Source: Ravibacter sp964559125 (GTDB lineage: Bacteria; Bacteroidota; Bacteroidia; Cytophagales; Spirosomataceae). From it: 61,226 bases of DNA. Under the pieces are notes generated by a model. It had not been told where the DNA came from. It did no database searches and was given only the letters and a program-made list of their open reading frames with translations. The DNA lies in assembly GCA_964559125.1 (NCBI GenBank), contig CAZLGW010000037.1, forward strand, positions 1 through 61,226, written 5' to 3'. Shown piece after piece: positions 36,334-45,853 of the stretch. The position numbers and the translations under genes are program-made. Numbering within the stretch: position 1 is the stretch's first letter; each line of letters opens with the position of its first letter.

Positions 36334-37584
36334 TTGAAAAAGTCCCTGTACCCTTGGTTTGTTGTGATCTTGCTCTGCATGGTTGGCTGCCTGAACTATC
36401 TTGATCGCATGATGATCACGACAATGCGTGTATCCATAGTGGAGGCTATTCCCATGACCGATGCACAGTTTGGCTTGCTGACGGCGACATTCCTCTGGAT
36501 TTATGGGCTGTTGAGTCCTTTTGCAGGCTTTCTTGCCGACAGGTTCAGTCGCAGCCGGGTCATTATTTTCAGCCTTCTGGTATGGTCGGCAGTCACCTGG
36601 CTGACATCATTTGCCACGACATTCGAGCATCTGTTGATTTCGAGAGCGCTCATGGGGATCAGTGAGTCGTTTTATGCTCCCGCTGCACTCGCTCTGATCA
36701 TGGACTATCACAAAGATAGTACGCGTTCGCTTGCAAACAGTATCCACATCGCAGGGATTATGGGCGGGCAGAGTCTGGGATTTATAGGAGGTTGGCTGGC
36801 TGAAAGCAACAGCTGGAACTTTGCATTCAGTATTTTTGGAATTATAGGGATTATTTATGCTGTCATCCTGCTTGTAGCTCTGAAGGATCCGGTGATACGA
36901 CAGGAGAAGGAAGCCGGAGATGTCGGTAAAATCGTATTCAGACAGGCCTTCAGCCATTTGTTCAGGAGCAAGGCATATTTAATGGCGCTTACTGTCTGGG
37001 GGTTGCTGGGCGTAGTAGGCTGGCTGGTGATCGGCTGGCTCCCCACCTATTTTAAAGAGAATTTCAGCTTGTCGCAGACCATGGCCGGCGTATACGCGAC
37101 AGGATATGTGCAAACCTCCGCCTTTCTTGGTGTGATTGCCGGTGGGCTGCTGGCCGACCGGTGGAGTCGGATCAATCCGGACGCCCGCCTTCTTCTGCCT
37201 GCAATAGGTCTGTGTATCGCCGCTCCCGCTATTTTTATCGCCAGTGATACAACCCTGCTGATACTAGCCATCGGGTGCTTTATGATATATTCTTTTACTC
37301 GGATATTCACTGACGGCAATATGATGCCAATCCTGTGTATGATCATAGACCGAAGGTACATAGCTACAGGATATGGTCTTCTTAACTTTTTCGCCTGCAC
37401 CGTTGGAGGGATAGGTCTGTATGCGGGCGGTGTGCTCCGCGACGCAGATACAGACCTGGCGATTGTGTTCCGCACAGGTGCGGTATTGCTGGCCGCATGT
37501 GCTTTCCTGCTATACCGTATCAGGAAACTGCGGCCACAAATACCTTACTCTCCACGAACAGGTAAAACAGGAACGACCGGGTAG
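36334..37584 (+). CDS. MFS transporter (anion:cation symporter-like)
   Basis: A 12-TM major-facilitator permease of 416 residues, beginning at a TTG codon just before KKSLYPWFVVILL. The segment NYLDRMMI in TM1 and the loop motif GFLADRFSRSRV after TM2 are typical of the ACS/hexuronate-type subfamily, whose members carry small organic acids such as sugar acids. In the PUL it probably brings a degradation product, possibly a uronate-like acid, across the inner membrane. It is 33 bases after the phosphoesterase gene and 41 bases before the fusion gene. Confidence 0.88.
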   Translation: MKKSLYPWFVVILLCMVGCLNYLDRMMITTMRVSIVEAIPMTDAQFGLLTATFLWIYGLLSPFAGFLADRFSRSRVIIFSLLVWSAVTWLTSFATTFEHLLISRALMGISESFYAPAALALIMDYHKDSTRSLANSIHIAGIMGGQSLGFIGGWLAESNSWNFAFSIFGIIGIIYAVILLVALKDPVIRQEKEAGDVGKIVFRQAFSHLFRSKAYLMALTVWGLLGVVGWLVIGWLPTYFKENFSLSQTMAGVYATGYVQTSAFLGVIAGGLLADRWSRINPDARLLLPAIGLCIAAPAIFIASDTTLLILAIGCFMIYSFTRIFTDGNMMPILCMIIDRRYIATGYGLLNFFACTVGGIGLYAGGVLRDADTDLAIVFRTGAVLLAACAFLLYRIRKLRPQIPYSPRTGKTGTTG

Positions 37585-37625
37585 GCCTTTTCAGCTACGC
37601 CCGGATTACAAACAAAAAGTTACAA

Positions 37626-39959
37626 ATGAAATATAACCATTCGCTTACTGACCAGGATCTATTGCTTATTGAGCGTCATCTGACAGGGTTCATCCCTGGC
37701 GAGATCTACGATATCCATACACATCCATATGATGCTTCTCACTTTGCCGCCGGCGCCTGGACTTTCCTCGAAGGGGAAAACCAACTCGACTGTAAGGCGC
37801 ATATCAGCGCATTGAAACAGTATATGCCGGCGGAGACAATCCACGGGCTTTACTTCGGCATGCCGCATAAAACCGACAACCGGGACGCTATGAACGACTG
37901 GGTGGCGTCGGAAGTCCGCAAAAATGGTACTGCACTCAGCAGGGCTCTGCGTGTCACGGCTCCGCAGGATGATCCTAAGCAGGTGGCATCAGAGCTTCGT
38001 AACGGGACATTTATCGGCCTGAAGGTATATCACTGCTATGCTCAGCGCACCGATACGATGAATGCCGGCGTGACGGAGTATGTCCCTGAATGGATGTGGG
38101 AGATCCTGGATGAAGTGAAAGGGGTACTCCTTCTCCATATTGTGCGCGACGGCGCTATGGACGACGCCGACAACCAAAAGGAAATCCGCAGACTTTGCCG
38201 CAGCTATCCTCGTGTACGTTTGATTCTGGCACATGTAGCCCGCAGTTTCAGCTACCGTAACGCACGCAATGGACTTTATTCCATTGCTGATCTGGACAAT
38301 GTGGTGGTCGATACTTCAGCGGTAACCGAGTCGGAATCCTTTGCGGCAGCGATCAGAATACTGGGTCCGCAGCGCATCCTGTGGGGTTCAGATTTCCCGG
38401 TAAGCGAAATGAGAGGACGTTGTATCACAACGGGATCGCATTTTTACTGGCTTCACCCGGAAGTTCTCCACCCGGACTATCGCCCACCTACTACCAGTGA
38501 AATGACACTTGTAGGAATAGAATCCCTTATCACCCTCCGGGAAGCATGCGAGGATGCGGGACTCACAAAGGGGGATATCGAGGATATTTTCCGGGAAAAT
38601 GCACTAAGGTTTCTGGTGCAGCACCTACCGGCCAACGTCTCGCAAGAGACTCAGGACGGCCGCCTGTTGTGGCAACGTGCCCGCCAGGTGATCTCGGGAG
38701 GTACGGGCCTTCTTTCCAAACGTGCGGAAATGTTCGGCACCCAACATTGGCCTGCCTATTTTTCCCGTGCATCGGGGTGCAGAGTGTGGGATCTTGCGGG
38801 TAAGCAATACATTGATTTTGCCGGAGGTATAGGCGCTGTCCTGCTGGGTTATTCCGATCCCCAGGTGAACGCCGCCATACAGCGGCGTGTACATCTGGGT
38901 ACTTACTGCTCGCTGGTTAATCCCCAGGAAACCGAGCTTGCCGAGAAGCTCCTGGCCCTACATCCCTGGGCCGGGAAGGTACGTTATGCAAGAGGCGGAG
39001 GCGAGGCGATGGCAGTAGCCGTACGGATAGCACGGGCTGCTACAGGACGCAGCGGTATTGCCTTCTGCGGCTATCATGGATGGCACGACTGGTACCTGGC
39101 GGCTAACCTGGCCGAAAGTAATGCACTGGATGGCCATCTGCTCCCCGGACTGGCGCCGCAAGGGGTGCCCCGTGAGTTGATGGGGACTGCCGTACCTTTC
39201 TACTACAACGATTTCGTCTCGTTCGAAGCTGCGCTGACGAAGCTGGAGGGGAACCTGGCTGCCGTGGTGATGGAGCCCGTGCGCTCCCGGGAACCGGCCG
39301 ATCAGTTCCTTGAAAAGGTTGCAGCACGCTGTCGGGAAATTGGAGGTATATTGGTGATAGACGAAATTACCAGCGGGCTCAGGTACGGATTCCCCGGTGC
39401 CGCTGCGCGGTTTGGATTGGAGCCGGATATCGCAGTATATGCGAAAGCAATGAGCAACGGGATCCCTTTCGCCACTGTGATTGGCCGGGATTCAGTCATG
39501 GAGAAGGCAGCAGACTGCTTCATTTCATCCAGCTACTGGACCGACGGCATTGGACCCGCAGCAGCGCTTGCCGTGCTGGAAAAAATGGAAAGACTGGATG
39601 TATTCCAGTCCGTCTGGCAAAAGGGAATCGCATTCAGCAAGCGCTTAAAGGATGTGGCTGCACGGTATCCCGCCTGCCGGATCCGTATAGACGGAATGCC
39701 TCCCACTCCTTTACTCACCTTCTGCCTGGAGCATGGCGCATCGGAAGCAAAAACTTTTTATATCAGGGGCATGTGTGAAAAAGGGTTTCTGGTTTCATCG
39801 GCCTATTACCTGATGCTCGCACATGAACAGGTACACATCGATGCATTTTTTGAGGCCCTGGAACCAACATTGAGTCTGTTGGAGCAGGCAATTAATTCAG
39901 GCGTGCTCACGTCGTCGGACCTGTCAGGAAATCAGCTCGGATTTGCCAGGCTGGTCTGA
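37626..39959 (+). CDS. Fusion enzyme: amidohydrolase plus class III aminotransferase
   Basis: A 777-residue protein joining two complete enzymes. Residues 1 to about 335 are an amidohydrolase-2-type TIM barrel with metal ligands HTH (His31, His33), lysine in GLKVYH, histidines in LLHIVRDG and LILAHVARS, and the aspartate in LWGSDFP near 255. Residues about 345-777 are a fold-type I, class III PLP enzyme close to glutamate-1-semialdehyde aminomutases, with PLP aspartate in LVIDEITSGLR and Schiff-base lysine Lys607 in YAKAMSNG. No signal peptide, so it is cytoplasmic. A hydrolase/lactonase or decarboxylase step coupled to amino transfer is implied. The substrate is unknown. Last co-directional gene of the PUL. 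Confidence 0.88.
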   Translation: MKYNHSLTDQDLLLIERHLTGFIPGEIYDIHTHPYDASHFAAGAWTFLEGENQLDCKAHISALKQYMPAETIHGLYFGMPHKTDNRDAMNDWVASEVRKNGTALSRALRVTAPQDDPKQVASELRNGTFIGLKVYHCYAQRTDTMNAGVTEYVPEWMWEILDEVKGVLLLHIVRDGAMDDADNQKEIRRLCRSYPRVRLILAHVARSFSYRNARNGLYSIADLDNVVVDTSAVTESESFAAAIRILGPQRILWGSDFPVSEMRGRCITTGSHFYWLHPEVLHPDYRPPTTSEMTLVGIESLITLREACEDAGLTKGDIEDIFRENALRFLVQHLPANVSQETQDGRLLWQRARQVISGGTGLLSKRAEMFGTQHWPAYFSRASGCRVWDLAGKQYIDFAGGIGAVLLGYSDPQVNAAIQRRVHLGTYCSLVNPQETELAEKLLALHPWAGKVRYARGGGEAMAVAVRIARAATGRSGIAFCGYHGWHDWYLAANLAESNALDGHLLPGLAPQGVPRELMGTAVPFYYNDFVSFEAALTKLEGNLAAVVMEPVRSREPADQFLEKVAARCREIGGILVIDEITSGLRYGFPGAAARFGLEPDIAVYAKAMSNGIPFATVIGRDSVMEKAADCFISSSYWTDGIGPAAALAVLEKMERLDVFQSVWQKGIAFSKRLKDVAARYPACRIRIDGMPPTPLLTFCLEHGASEAKTFYIRGMCEKGFLVSSAYYLMLAHEQVHIDAFFEALEPTLSLLEQAINSGVLTSSDLSGNQLGFARLV

Positions 39960-39986
39960 AAAGAAGCGCCACGAAATTAGAGAAAT

Positions 39987-42900
39987 CTACTCTCCTATGG
40001 AAGCCCTGCCGGTTCCCCTGACCTGCCATTTACCATCTGTCCCACGTTCGGCTTCTGCCCATACGGGTATTTCCAGCTTGTCCCCCGGCGCCAAAAGCCG
40101 TATTTCAAACGAATCACCCGTTTTCCAGGCCTGCGAAGTACGACCATCCAGCAAAATCTGCGTACGTTCGTTGGCTAGGCGCTTAATCATCGCTTGCCGT
40201 TCTTTACCTTGTGCGTCGACAGTGACCAGCCAAAAGCCGTCATATGCTCCGTTATAATCGGACTGAGCGCTTCCGCCGACCGACATGCCGGTTTGGTCAC
40301 TATACCGATACAAATAGGGACGCGCATGTGGGAAGGGAGCATCCGTGGTCAGGCTTCGTTTGTCCTGATCGTAACTTTTTACGGTTCCCAGCGCATGGAC
40401 ATTGCTTGAGGCATCCAGTATCAGCCAACTGTGATTGCCCGCTGCTTCACTCTGGTTCACCCGCAACACAAAAGGTCTTGCCAGTGCCGGTTTATTCAAC
40501 CGCACGACGCTACCTGCCAGTTGTCTTGTCAATGCCTGGGGTGCATTGACCAAAACCCGCAATGGCTGCTCCTTCACTTCCAGGATTTCCAGGGGCGCAT
40601 CGAAAAGTGGATCAACTGCAAACCTGAAAGGACGCCGATGGATGTAGCCCGCGCCTGTCAAAGATACCGACATGACTTTCCCCGTGGAATCCAGGCCCAG
40701 AAAGCCTTCCTCCCCTGAGAAGGAAAACCCGGCATCAAAAGATACGTCGGACATTGCACTATGGGATGCCATGTACAAATGCTCCCGGATACCCGTGCCG
40801 GTGGCTTTAACCGGAATAAGGCGCAACGCAAAGGCTTCCTTCATACTATCCGACGGTAGCAACTGCTGCACGTCAGCCAGCTTATTGTTTCCGCTGGTCG
40901 GCAGAATGACCGACGTAAATCGTACCCTTTCTGTTGCCGGTACCTGCACGTTTGACAATGCATAGGTCGTACGGGTGCGGTCGTTAATTGCCGGTCCGTC
41001 GGCGGTGATAAGCCGGGCAGGCTTCGGGGCAAAATGCGAGACATACATCTGGTGGCCGGTGCCGTCAATGGCAGACCACTGCAGGTATGCAGGCCCGTTC
41101 AGGTCATAAAAAGAAGGACGGCTCAAAAACCCGTAGCCTGATCCGGGAGGCGCAAAGTAAAAAGGCTTGTCTGCCAGTGAACGGACACGGCCATTCGGGT
41201 CCATTTCCGCGGCATAATTCACCGTTTCGCTCAACACGGAACCGTTGTGTCTTTTTTTCAATACCGTTTGAGAAGCAGGAAGTATCTGAAAATCCGCTTT
41301 CGAGATACCGTGGAGACTATAATCATATTCCCGGCCGCCCTGTGCCCAGAAGTTATCGATCATATAGCTCTCTTCATCCGGCAAGTCGATCAATGCGACA
41401 CGGCGCTTATATTCTTCAACCTGCTCGTCTGCGTAAGCCTGCGGATTATTCAGAGCTACTGACCGCAGCACCTTTCCGTCTGTCCAGGTCCGGAGGTCGG
41501 CGCCGGAAGACGGAACTCTTAACTGGTTCTTCCTGTTGACCGCCAATATATTGTGAGCCACTGTTGTCGAAGTAAAGCCAAACCGGAAATGTGTATTGTA
41601 ATATCCCGGATCAAAAGAGAATTCGCGTCCTTTCGCATAAAATGTCAACCCTAGCTCATCTGCCTGACCATGATTGAGCGTAGGCCCGAAACGCAGCAGT
41701 GCGGCCCGTTCATTTTCCTTCCGGCCCGAACGAAGTATAAGGGTCCCGTAATCAAAAAACAACGAACTGCGCGTATCGGAGCCGGATACGTCGATTTGCC
41801 GTGCATGCTGAATGAACTCTTCCCATCCGCCACCGCGGAACAAGTCTTTTCCCCCCAACGAGAAGTTGGCCGGCATATCCTGAAGCATCTTTGCCCCTGC
41901 CAGTAACGCTGCCTCACGCACCTCCTTCTTTTCACCGGAGCGGTAGAACTCATGGGCTGCCATCAGGGTACCTCTGTCAAAAACATGACCATCGTCAATG
42001 ATCGCCAGATCCGGGCCGGCGTCGCCAAATAAGGGTAGCCGACCAGCCACCTGTATACCGGTAAAGAAATCAAGTGAAAACAGGGCAAAGCGGGTATCAT
42101 CGTACGCGGCATACCCGTTCGGATATTCCGGCAATCGCATACGTTTCAGAAAACCGGCCGTAGAAAGCAACAGGTCGCGGGTATGACTGGCATACGAGGT
42201 TCCGGTTTCAAAATACCGGCCGTTGATATCGATGGTATTGCTCACCGCATTGCGGAAGCCCAACGGGCCGTTCAATGCCCAGTCTACCCATTCCGGGATA
42301 CCCAGCAAGGCTCCTACAAGCAGCGGCGCCCGGTTGTAGTCGATGTTACCATTGTTTAGCTCGTAACTTGCGCCGCTTCCCGACCGGGCCATACGCAGGC
42401 AATAGTCCGCGCCATTCATCAGCAGGTTCAGCTCGATGTTTTTAAGCATGGTATAACCGGTAACCGAGCGGGAAGCGTTACCGGCATGCAGGCTCATGGA
42501 CAGTACCTCTGCAAAATAACCGTAATTCATCATGGCCCTGGCTGCCTGGTAATACGGCCGGTCCAGGCGGCCGCCGTCGGGTTTGCCGGGCGCCAGGTGC
42601 GGATAGTCGATCGGACCTTCGTACGCACGGGGATAAATGGCGGCGATTGCATCCAATAGCCACAATGCACGTTCAGCGTATGGTTCATGGCCGGTCAGCA
42701 AATACGCATTCACCAATGCAGGCAAATCGATCGTCTCCAACTGGCGGATTGTCATTCCGTTGGCAAGCGCAATAAAATAATAGGGGGTACCACTTTTGGG
42801 ATCGAGCCAGCCCGTGCCATCATCCGGATGGTTTTCGTTCGGGTATATCGTGCCGTCTGCAGCGATTACATGCCTCGGATCGGCCCATCCTCTCCAGGCC

Positions 42901-43274
42901 ATCTTTTTTTGTTCCACCGGGTCCAGATTCAGCCCCAGTCCGTAGGTATATATCGATCCTTTCGGGGGAATTACCTTTTTTATAAAATCATAGTCACGAT
43001 TAATCCAGGTATTCGCTATTCTCAGATAATCGTCTTTCAGACTTTTTGCCCAATCCTCCGTTTCCACACGCCTGCGGGCTATCTCCATCTCCTCCCTATT
43101 GATAAACAGAAAAGGGCGCTCAGGTACGGGTACCCGGGGTATTTTTTCAAATTCAGCTGCTGTTTTTTCATGAGGACCGGCAGGCAACCGGGTTTGCGCG
43201 GGTAAAAACAAGGGGTAGACCAATATTAAAAGTAGCTGGCCGGCGCGAACAGTCCGTTTGATAGAAGTGCCCAT
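39987..43274 (-). CDS. Heparinase II/III-family polysaccharide lyase-like protein
   Basis: A 1095-residue exported protein with a signal peptide ending near LPAQ (residue 27). An alpha/alpha toroid domain covers roughly 90-470, then the heparinase II/III beta-sandwich with LNHGQADELGLTFYAKG near 535 (catalytic-region histidine) and FSFDPGYYNTHFRFG, then an extra C-terminal beta domain. Lyases of this fold cut uronic-acid polysaccharides by beta-elimination. It is longer than most family members. It converges with the PUL operon (27-base gap) and has its own promoter region at 43275-43391, so it probably belongs to the same degradation system but is separately controlled. Confidence 0.85.
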   Translation of the reverse strand: MGTSIKRTVRAGQLLLILVYPLFLPAQTRLPAGPHEKTAAEFEKIPRVPVPERPFLFINREEMEIARRRVETEDWAKSLKDDYLRIANTWINRDYDFIKKVIPPKGSIYTYGLGLNLDPVEQKKMAWRGWADPRHVIAADGTIYPNENHPDDGTGWLDPKSGTPYYFIALANGMTIRQLETIDLPALVNAYLLTGHEPYAERALWLLDAIAAIYPRAYEGPIDYPHLAPGKPDGGRLDRPYYQAARAMMNYGYFAEVLSMSLHAGNASRSVTGYTMLKNIELNLLMNGADYCLRMARSGSGASYELNNGNIDYNRAPLLVGALLGIPEWVDWALNGPLGFRNAVSNTIDINGRYFETGTSYASHTRDLLLSTAGFLKRMRLPEYPNGYAAYDDTRFALFSLDFFTGIQVAGRLPLFGDAGPDLAIIDDGHVFDRGTLMAAHEFYRSGEKKEVREAALLAGAKMLQDMPANFSLGGKDLFRGGGWEEFIQHARQIDVSGSDTRSSLFFDYGTLILRSGRKENERAALLRFGPTLNHGQADELGLTFYAKGREFSFDPGYYNTHFRFGFTSTTVAHNILAVNRKNQLRVPSSGADLRTWTDGKVLRSVALNNPQAYADEQVEEYKRRVALIDLPDEESYMIDNFWAQGGREYDYSLHGISKADFQILPASQTVLKKRHNGSVLSETVNYAAEMDPNGRVRSLADKPFYFAPPGSGYGFLSRPSFYDLNGPAYLQWSAIDGTGHQMYVSHFAPKPARLITADGPAINDRTRTTYALSNVQVPATERVRFTSVILPTSGNNKLADVQQLLPSDSMKEAFALRLIPVKATGTGIREHLYMASHSAMSDVSFDAGFSFSGEEGFLGLDSTGKVMSVSLTGAGYIHRRPFRFAVDPLFDAPLEILEVKEQPLRVLVNAPQALTRQLAGSVVRLNKPALARPFVLRVNQSEAAGNHSWLILDASSNVHALGTVKSYDQDKRSLTTDAPFPHARPYLYRYSDQTGMSVGGSAQSDYNGAYDGFWLVTVDAQGKERQAMIKRLANERTQILLDGRTSQAWKTGDSFEIRLLAPGDKLEIPVWAEAERGTDGKWQVRGTGRASIGE

Positions 43275-43964
43275 AGTTTATTCTGGCAACTATATTCTGA
43301 CTTTGTGTTTTTATCTGCTGTATTTGAAATAAAGTTAAGGTATTGTGACGGTAAACGCAGATTTTAAATTAATAATCGATCTGATAATGCCTTAAAACAG
43401 CGAAATCCCGAGAGCGAGAGAAACTACGTTATAGGCAGACTTCCAGTATATATAATTTCCGGTTATATCCCTCTTTAAATAATACCTGCCTTCCAGACCG
43501 AACCTGTTATTGAATTTATATCCCAACCCGAACAGCATTGCGGGCCGGGTATCCATCTCTATTCCCTCATAGTAATAACTGCCCGATCCGCTGAAATCGA
43601 TCCTGGAACCGGCACTGATATTAAATAAATAAGAAGCACTTACCGAGAGTTTTGATCTTTCGTTTAAAAACATATAATACCTCAGCCCAAGAGGCATTTC
43701 TATAGCTTTGTAGTTCACATGAAGAAACAAATCCTCATAGTCCCTCAATACGAAAGAGCGCACCGATTGCACTGATTTAAACCCTTTGTAAAGAGTAGGC
43801 TCGAAAGTTACTGCCCATTTATTCCGGAAAAAGGGCATTATCATCTCAGCATCAACACCTAACCCGAACTGGGTCCAGCTCCCGTAATCCGCGCTGAATC
43901 CGTAATACTGGGCATCATTAGAAATCTCCAATGACGGGCGGCCTACACGGGGCCTGAGCGACAG

Positions 43965-44174
43965 GTTAAAAAGATCTCTCTTTATTTTTTTCTCCCCATA
44001 CAGGATATGTTCTGATCCGNNNNNNNNNNNNNNNNNNNNNNNNNNNNNNNNNNNNNNNNNNNNNNNNNNNNNNNNNNNNNNNNNNNNNNNNNNNNNNNNN
44101 NNNNNNNNNNNNNNNNNNNGTTAAAAAGATCTCTCTTTATTTTTTTCTCCCCATACAGGATATGTTCTGATCCG
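43965..44174. repeat. Identical 55-bp sequence flanking the assembly gap
   Basis: The 55 bases at 43965-44019 are repeated exactly at 44120-44174, directly on either side of the 100 N. This is what two overlapping contigs give when a scaffolder places them end to end without merging. Confidence 0.9.
44020..44119. other. Assembly gap (100 N)
   Basis: A run of exactly 100 N, the conventional placeholder for a gap of unknown size. Given the flanking duplicate, the true gap is probably minus 55 bases. Confidence 0.98.
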
Positions 44175-44770
44175 CTACACCGGCTGTTATACCTGGTAAC
44201 GATACGAACGAGATCATCTAACCTGTACCGGAGATTCTTCACATCGCTTTCAGTCACCGACACGCAGCCCAGGTCGTCGAGCAACTGCTTCTGGTAGAGA
44301 TTATTTTTAGCAACCCGGCCATCGCTTGTTTTGTACAATTTATAAACCAGCGCATCGATCTGCCAGTTTCCTTTCCTGAAGAAAAACCTGGCTAAGTTCC
44401 CTTCAATATAAGAATATAGCGTTGCTTCCGAAACTGAGCAGTAAAATAGAAAAGAGCAAAAAGTGTTTATACATGTCAGAATTGAAATTTAATCAGGAAG
44501 CCCGAAGGCGTCCTGTTGTGTACAGATAAGCAGAGTGGTTAAATAACGCAGGTTGCAAAGAATAGCAGAGATCAGATAACGGGTTGGCATACTACTTTCC
44601 GGCAAGTATACACAATTTATCAGCAGCTTTTACCCAAGACCTGCAGCACAGGCGGGACAGATAATTTTCAGACGCAGAGGACGGGCACAGCTACTACAAA
44701 TTAAGTATTGTGCCGACTGGCTGTAAATCCCACCTTTATCGGCGATTCTTTACCTTTTATACTCAAGCTG

Positions 44771-45318
44771 ATGAAGACATTTTACTTTTTATTACTGCTG
44801 CTCATTACACTGGCAGGAAACATTGTTGCCCAGGGGGTAGTGTCGTTCAACTATGTCTGGACAGGCGGGGGAAATACCTATATCGGCAGTGCAAACTTTG
44901 AGGGAGTGGACAACAATTTTGCATTCAGGTATAACCAGTTGGAGGGTAATTTATCGCTGTCCGACCTTTCGTACACGGCACACGATCTGTCGTTTCTGGA
45001 TAACACCCTCATAGGCAACGCAACCTTAGACAAGCACAGCACCTCCAGCTTTTATGAAGGAGGAAATACCTTTACAGGAACATCCGCCTTAAATATCCAC
45101 AGTTCGGCAGCCATCTTTATAGGCAGCCCCGCATCTACGTACGGCGATCTGAATATAAGCAGGGATATGCCAGGAGGTACGGAGGTTTTCTATGGCTCCG
45201 GCGCAGTGATCAATGGCAATTTCTCGTTTCAGAGCCCGGAGCCAACAATGGCATCTTTATCGGCAACAACACGACGGCAACCACCATACAAGGTAAACTA
45301 AAACAATCAGGTTTGTAA
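44771..45318 (+). pseudogene. Small secreted beta-rich protein with a late frameshift
   Basis: The ATG at 44771 begins a clear signal peptide (FYFLLLLLITLAGNIVAQ) followed by a repetitive, Gly/Asn/Ser-rich sequence with units such as FIGSPAS and FEGVDNN. The open frame ends at 45301 with an unrelated tail. Adding one base at the CCC of 45235-45237 (SP then GANN) continues the repeat pattern as GANNGIFIGNNTTATTIQGK and stops at 45318. I therefore think one base was lost, either in the organism or in the assembly. Function unknown. It may be the N-terminal remnant of a longer adhesin-like protein. A terminator follows. Confidence 0.6.
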
Positions 45319-45354
45319 AGGACTGAAGCCTGCACTTAAGCCTCTCCTCTCGTA

Positions 45355-45390
45355 TACAGGGGGCCGTAGCTTGCGGCTCCCTGTATTTTT
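45355..45390 (+). terminator. Intrinsic terminator
   Basis: TACAGGGGGCCG (45355-45366) pairs with CGGCTCCCTGTA (45374-45385), 12 bp with one G-U pair and a 7-base loop, followed by TTTTT. It lies 36 bases after the restored stop of the preceding small secreted protein gene. Confidence 0.88.
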
Positions 45391-45446
45391 CATAAAATCG
45401 CCGGCTCCCACACGATAATGATGCTTGTCAGGCGATTTCTGTTACT

Positions 45447-45779
45447 CTATTTTTCTGTAAAAAAACTAATTGCCTGTGTAGTAATCGCCAGCGCAGCAAA
45501 TACCATAGCAGTATTTCTATAGCCCGTTTGAAAAAGAACGTCTGCGGCTGCTAAAAACATAGCTGCTCTGAATACCGCCAGATAAGGCATTTCAAGTCTG
45601 TGTACCGATTTAGGCGCTGCAAATACCGCCCATAACCCGATCGCCGCCGAAATGAGAAGGAAGGTAAGCAATACCCTCGGCAGAAAGCTCCATTGTCTCG
45701 TCAATCCATAGTATCCATAGGCTGCAAACATTCCCAGTTCCAGCCGGAAAGTGCATACCTGGTTTATTATCTTCACCAT
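45447..45779 (-). CDS. YrdB/DUF2568-family small membrane protein
   Basis: A 110-residue protein with four hydrophobic segments. The N-terminal FRLELGMFAAYGYYGL, the mid-protein WAVFAAPKS and the histidine/arginine pair after it fit the YrdB (DUF2568) family of unknown function. It is encoded alone, convergent with the preceding small secreted gene and just downstream of the carboxypeptidase gene on the same strand (74-base gap). Confidence 0.75.
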   Translation of the reverse strand: MVKIINQVCTFRLELGMFAAYGYYGLTRQWSFLPRVLLTFLLISAAIGLWAVFAAPKSVHRLEMPYLAVFRAAMFLAAADVLFQTGYRNTAMVFAALAITTQAISFFTEK

Positions 45780-45853
45780 AAGTCTGTCCTTTTCAAAGGA
45801 GCTTTCTTTTAGTTTTCATCAGCGGGTTCCTCTCATATCGATATCTCCAAATA

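Larger units (their letters stand above)
43392..44474 (-). pseudogene. Outer-membrane beta-barrel protein, broken by a false gap and a frameshift
   Basis: Collapsing the 55-bp sequence present on both sides of the N run (43965-44019 and 44120-44174) joins the two halves in one frame. The N-terminal part (KNNLYQKQLLDDLGC, LRYRLDDLVRIVTRYN) then runs into a barrel ending in VVSLALGISLF, a family of Bacteroidota outer-membrane proteins. The ATG at 44474 starts a good signal peptide (FLLFSILLLSFGSNA) in a different frame, which stops at 44403. The body frame is open through this area, so one extra base lies between 44403 and about 44440. Both defects may be assembly errors, so the gene could be intact in the organism. 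Confidence 0.7.

Noticed and set aside
24609..43274. Mobile element carrying the PUL
   Set aside because: No integrase, transposase, terminal repeats or attachment site were found at either end, and no tRNA gene is adjacent.
44020..44119. Reading frame running through the N block
   Set aside because: Translation through N has no meaning. The flanks are copies of the same 55 bases.
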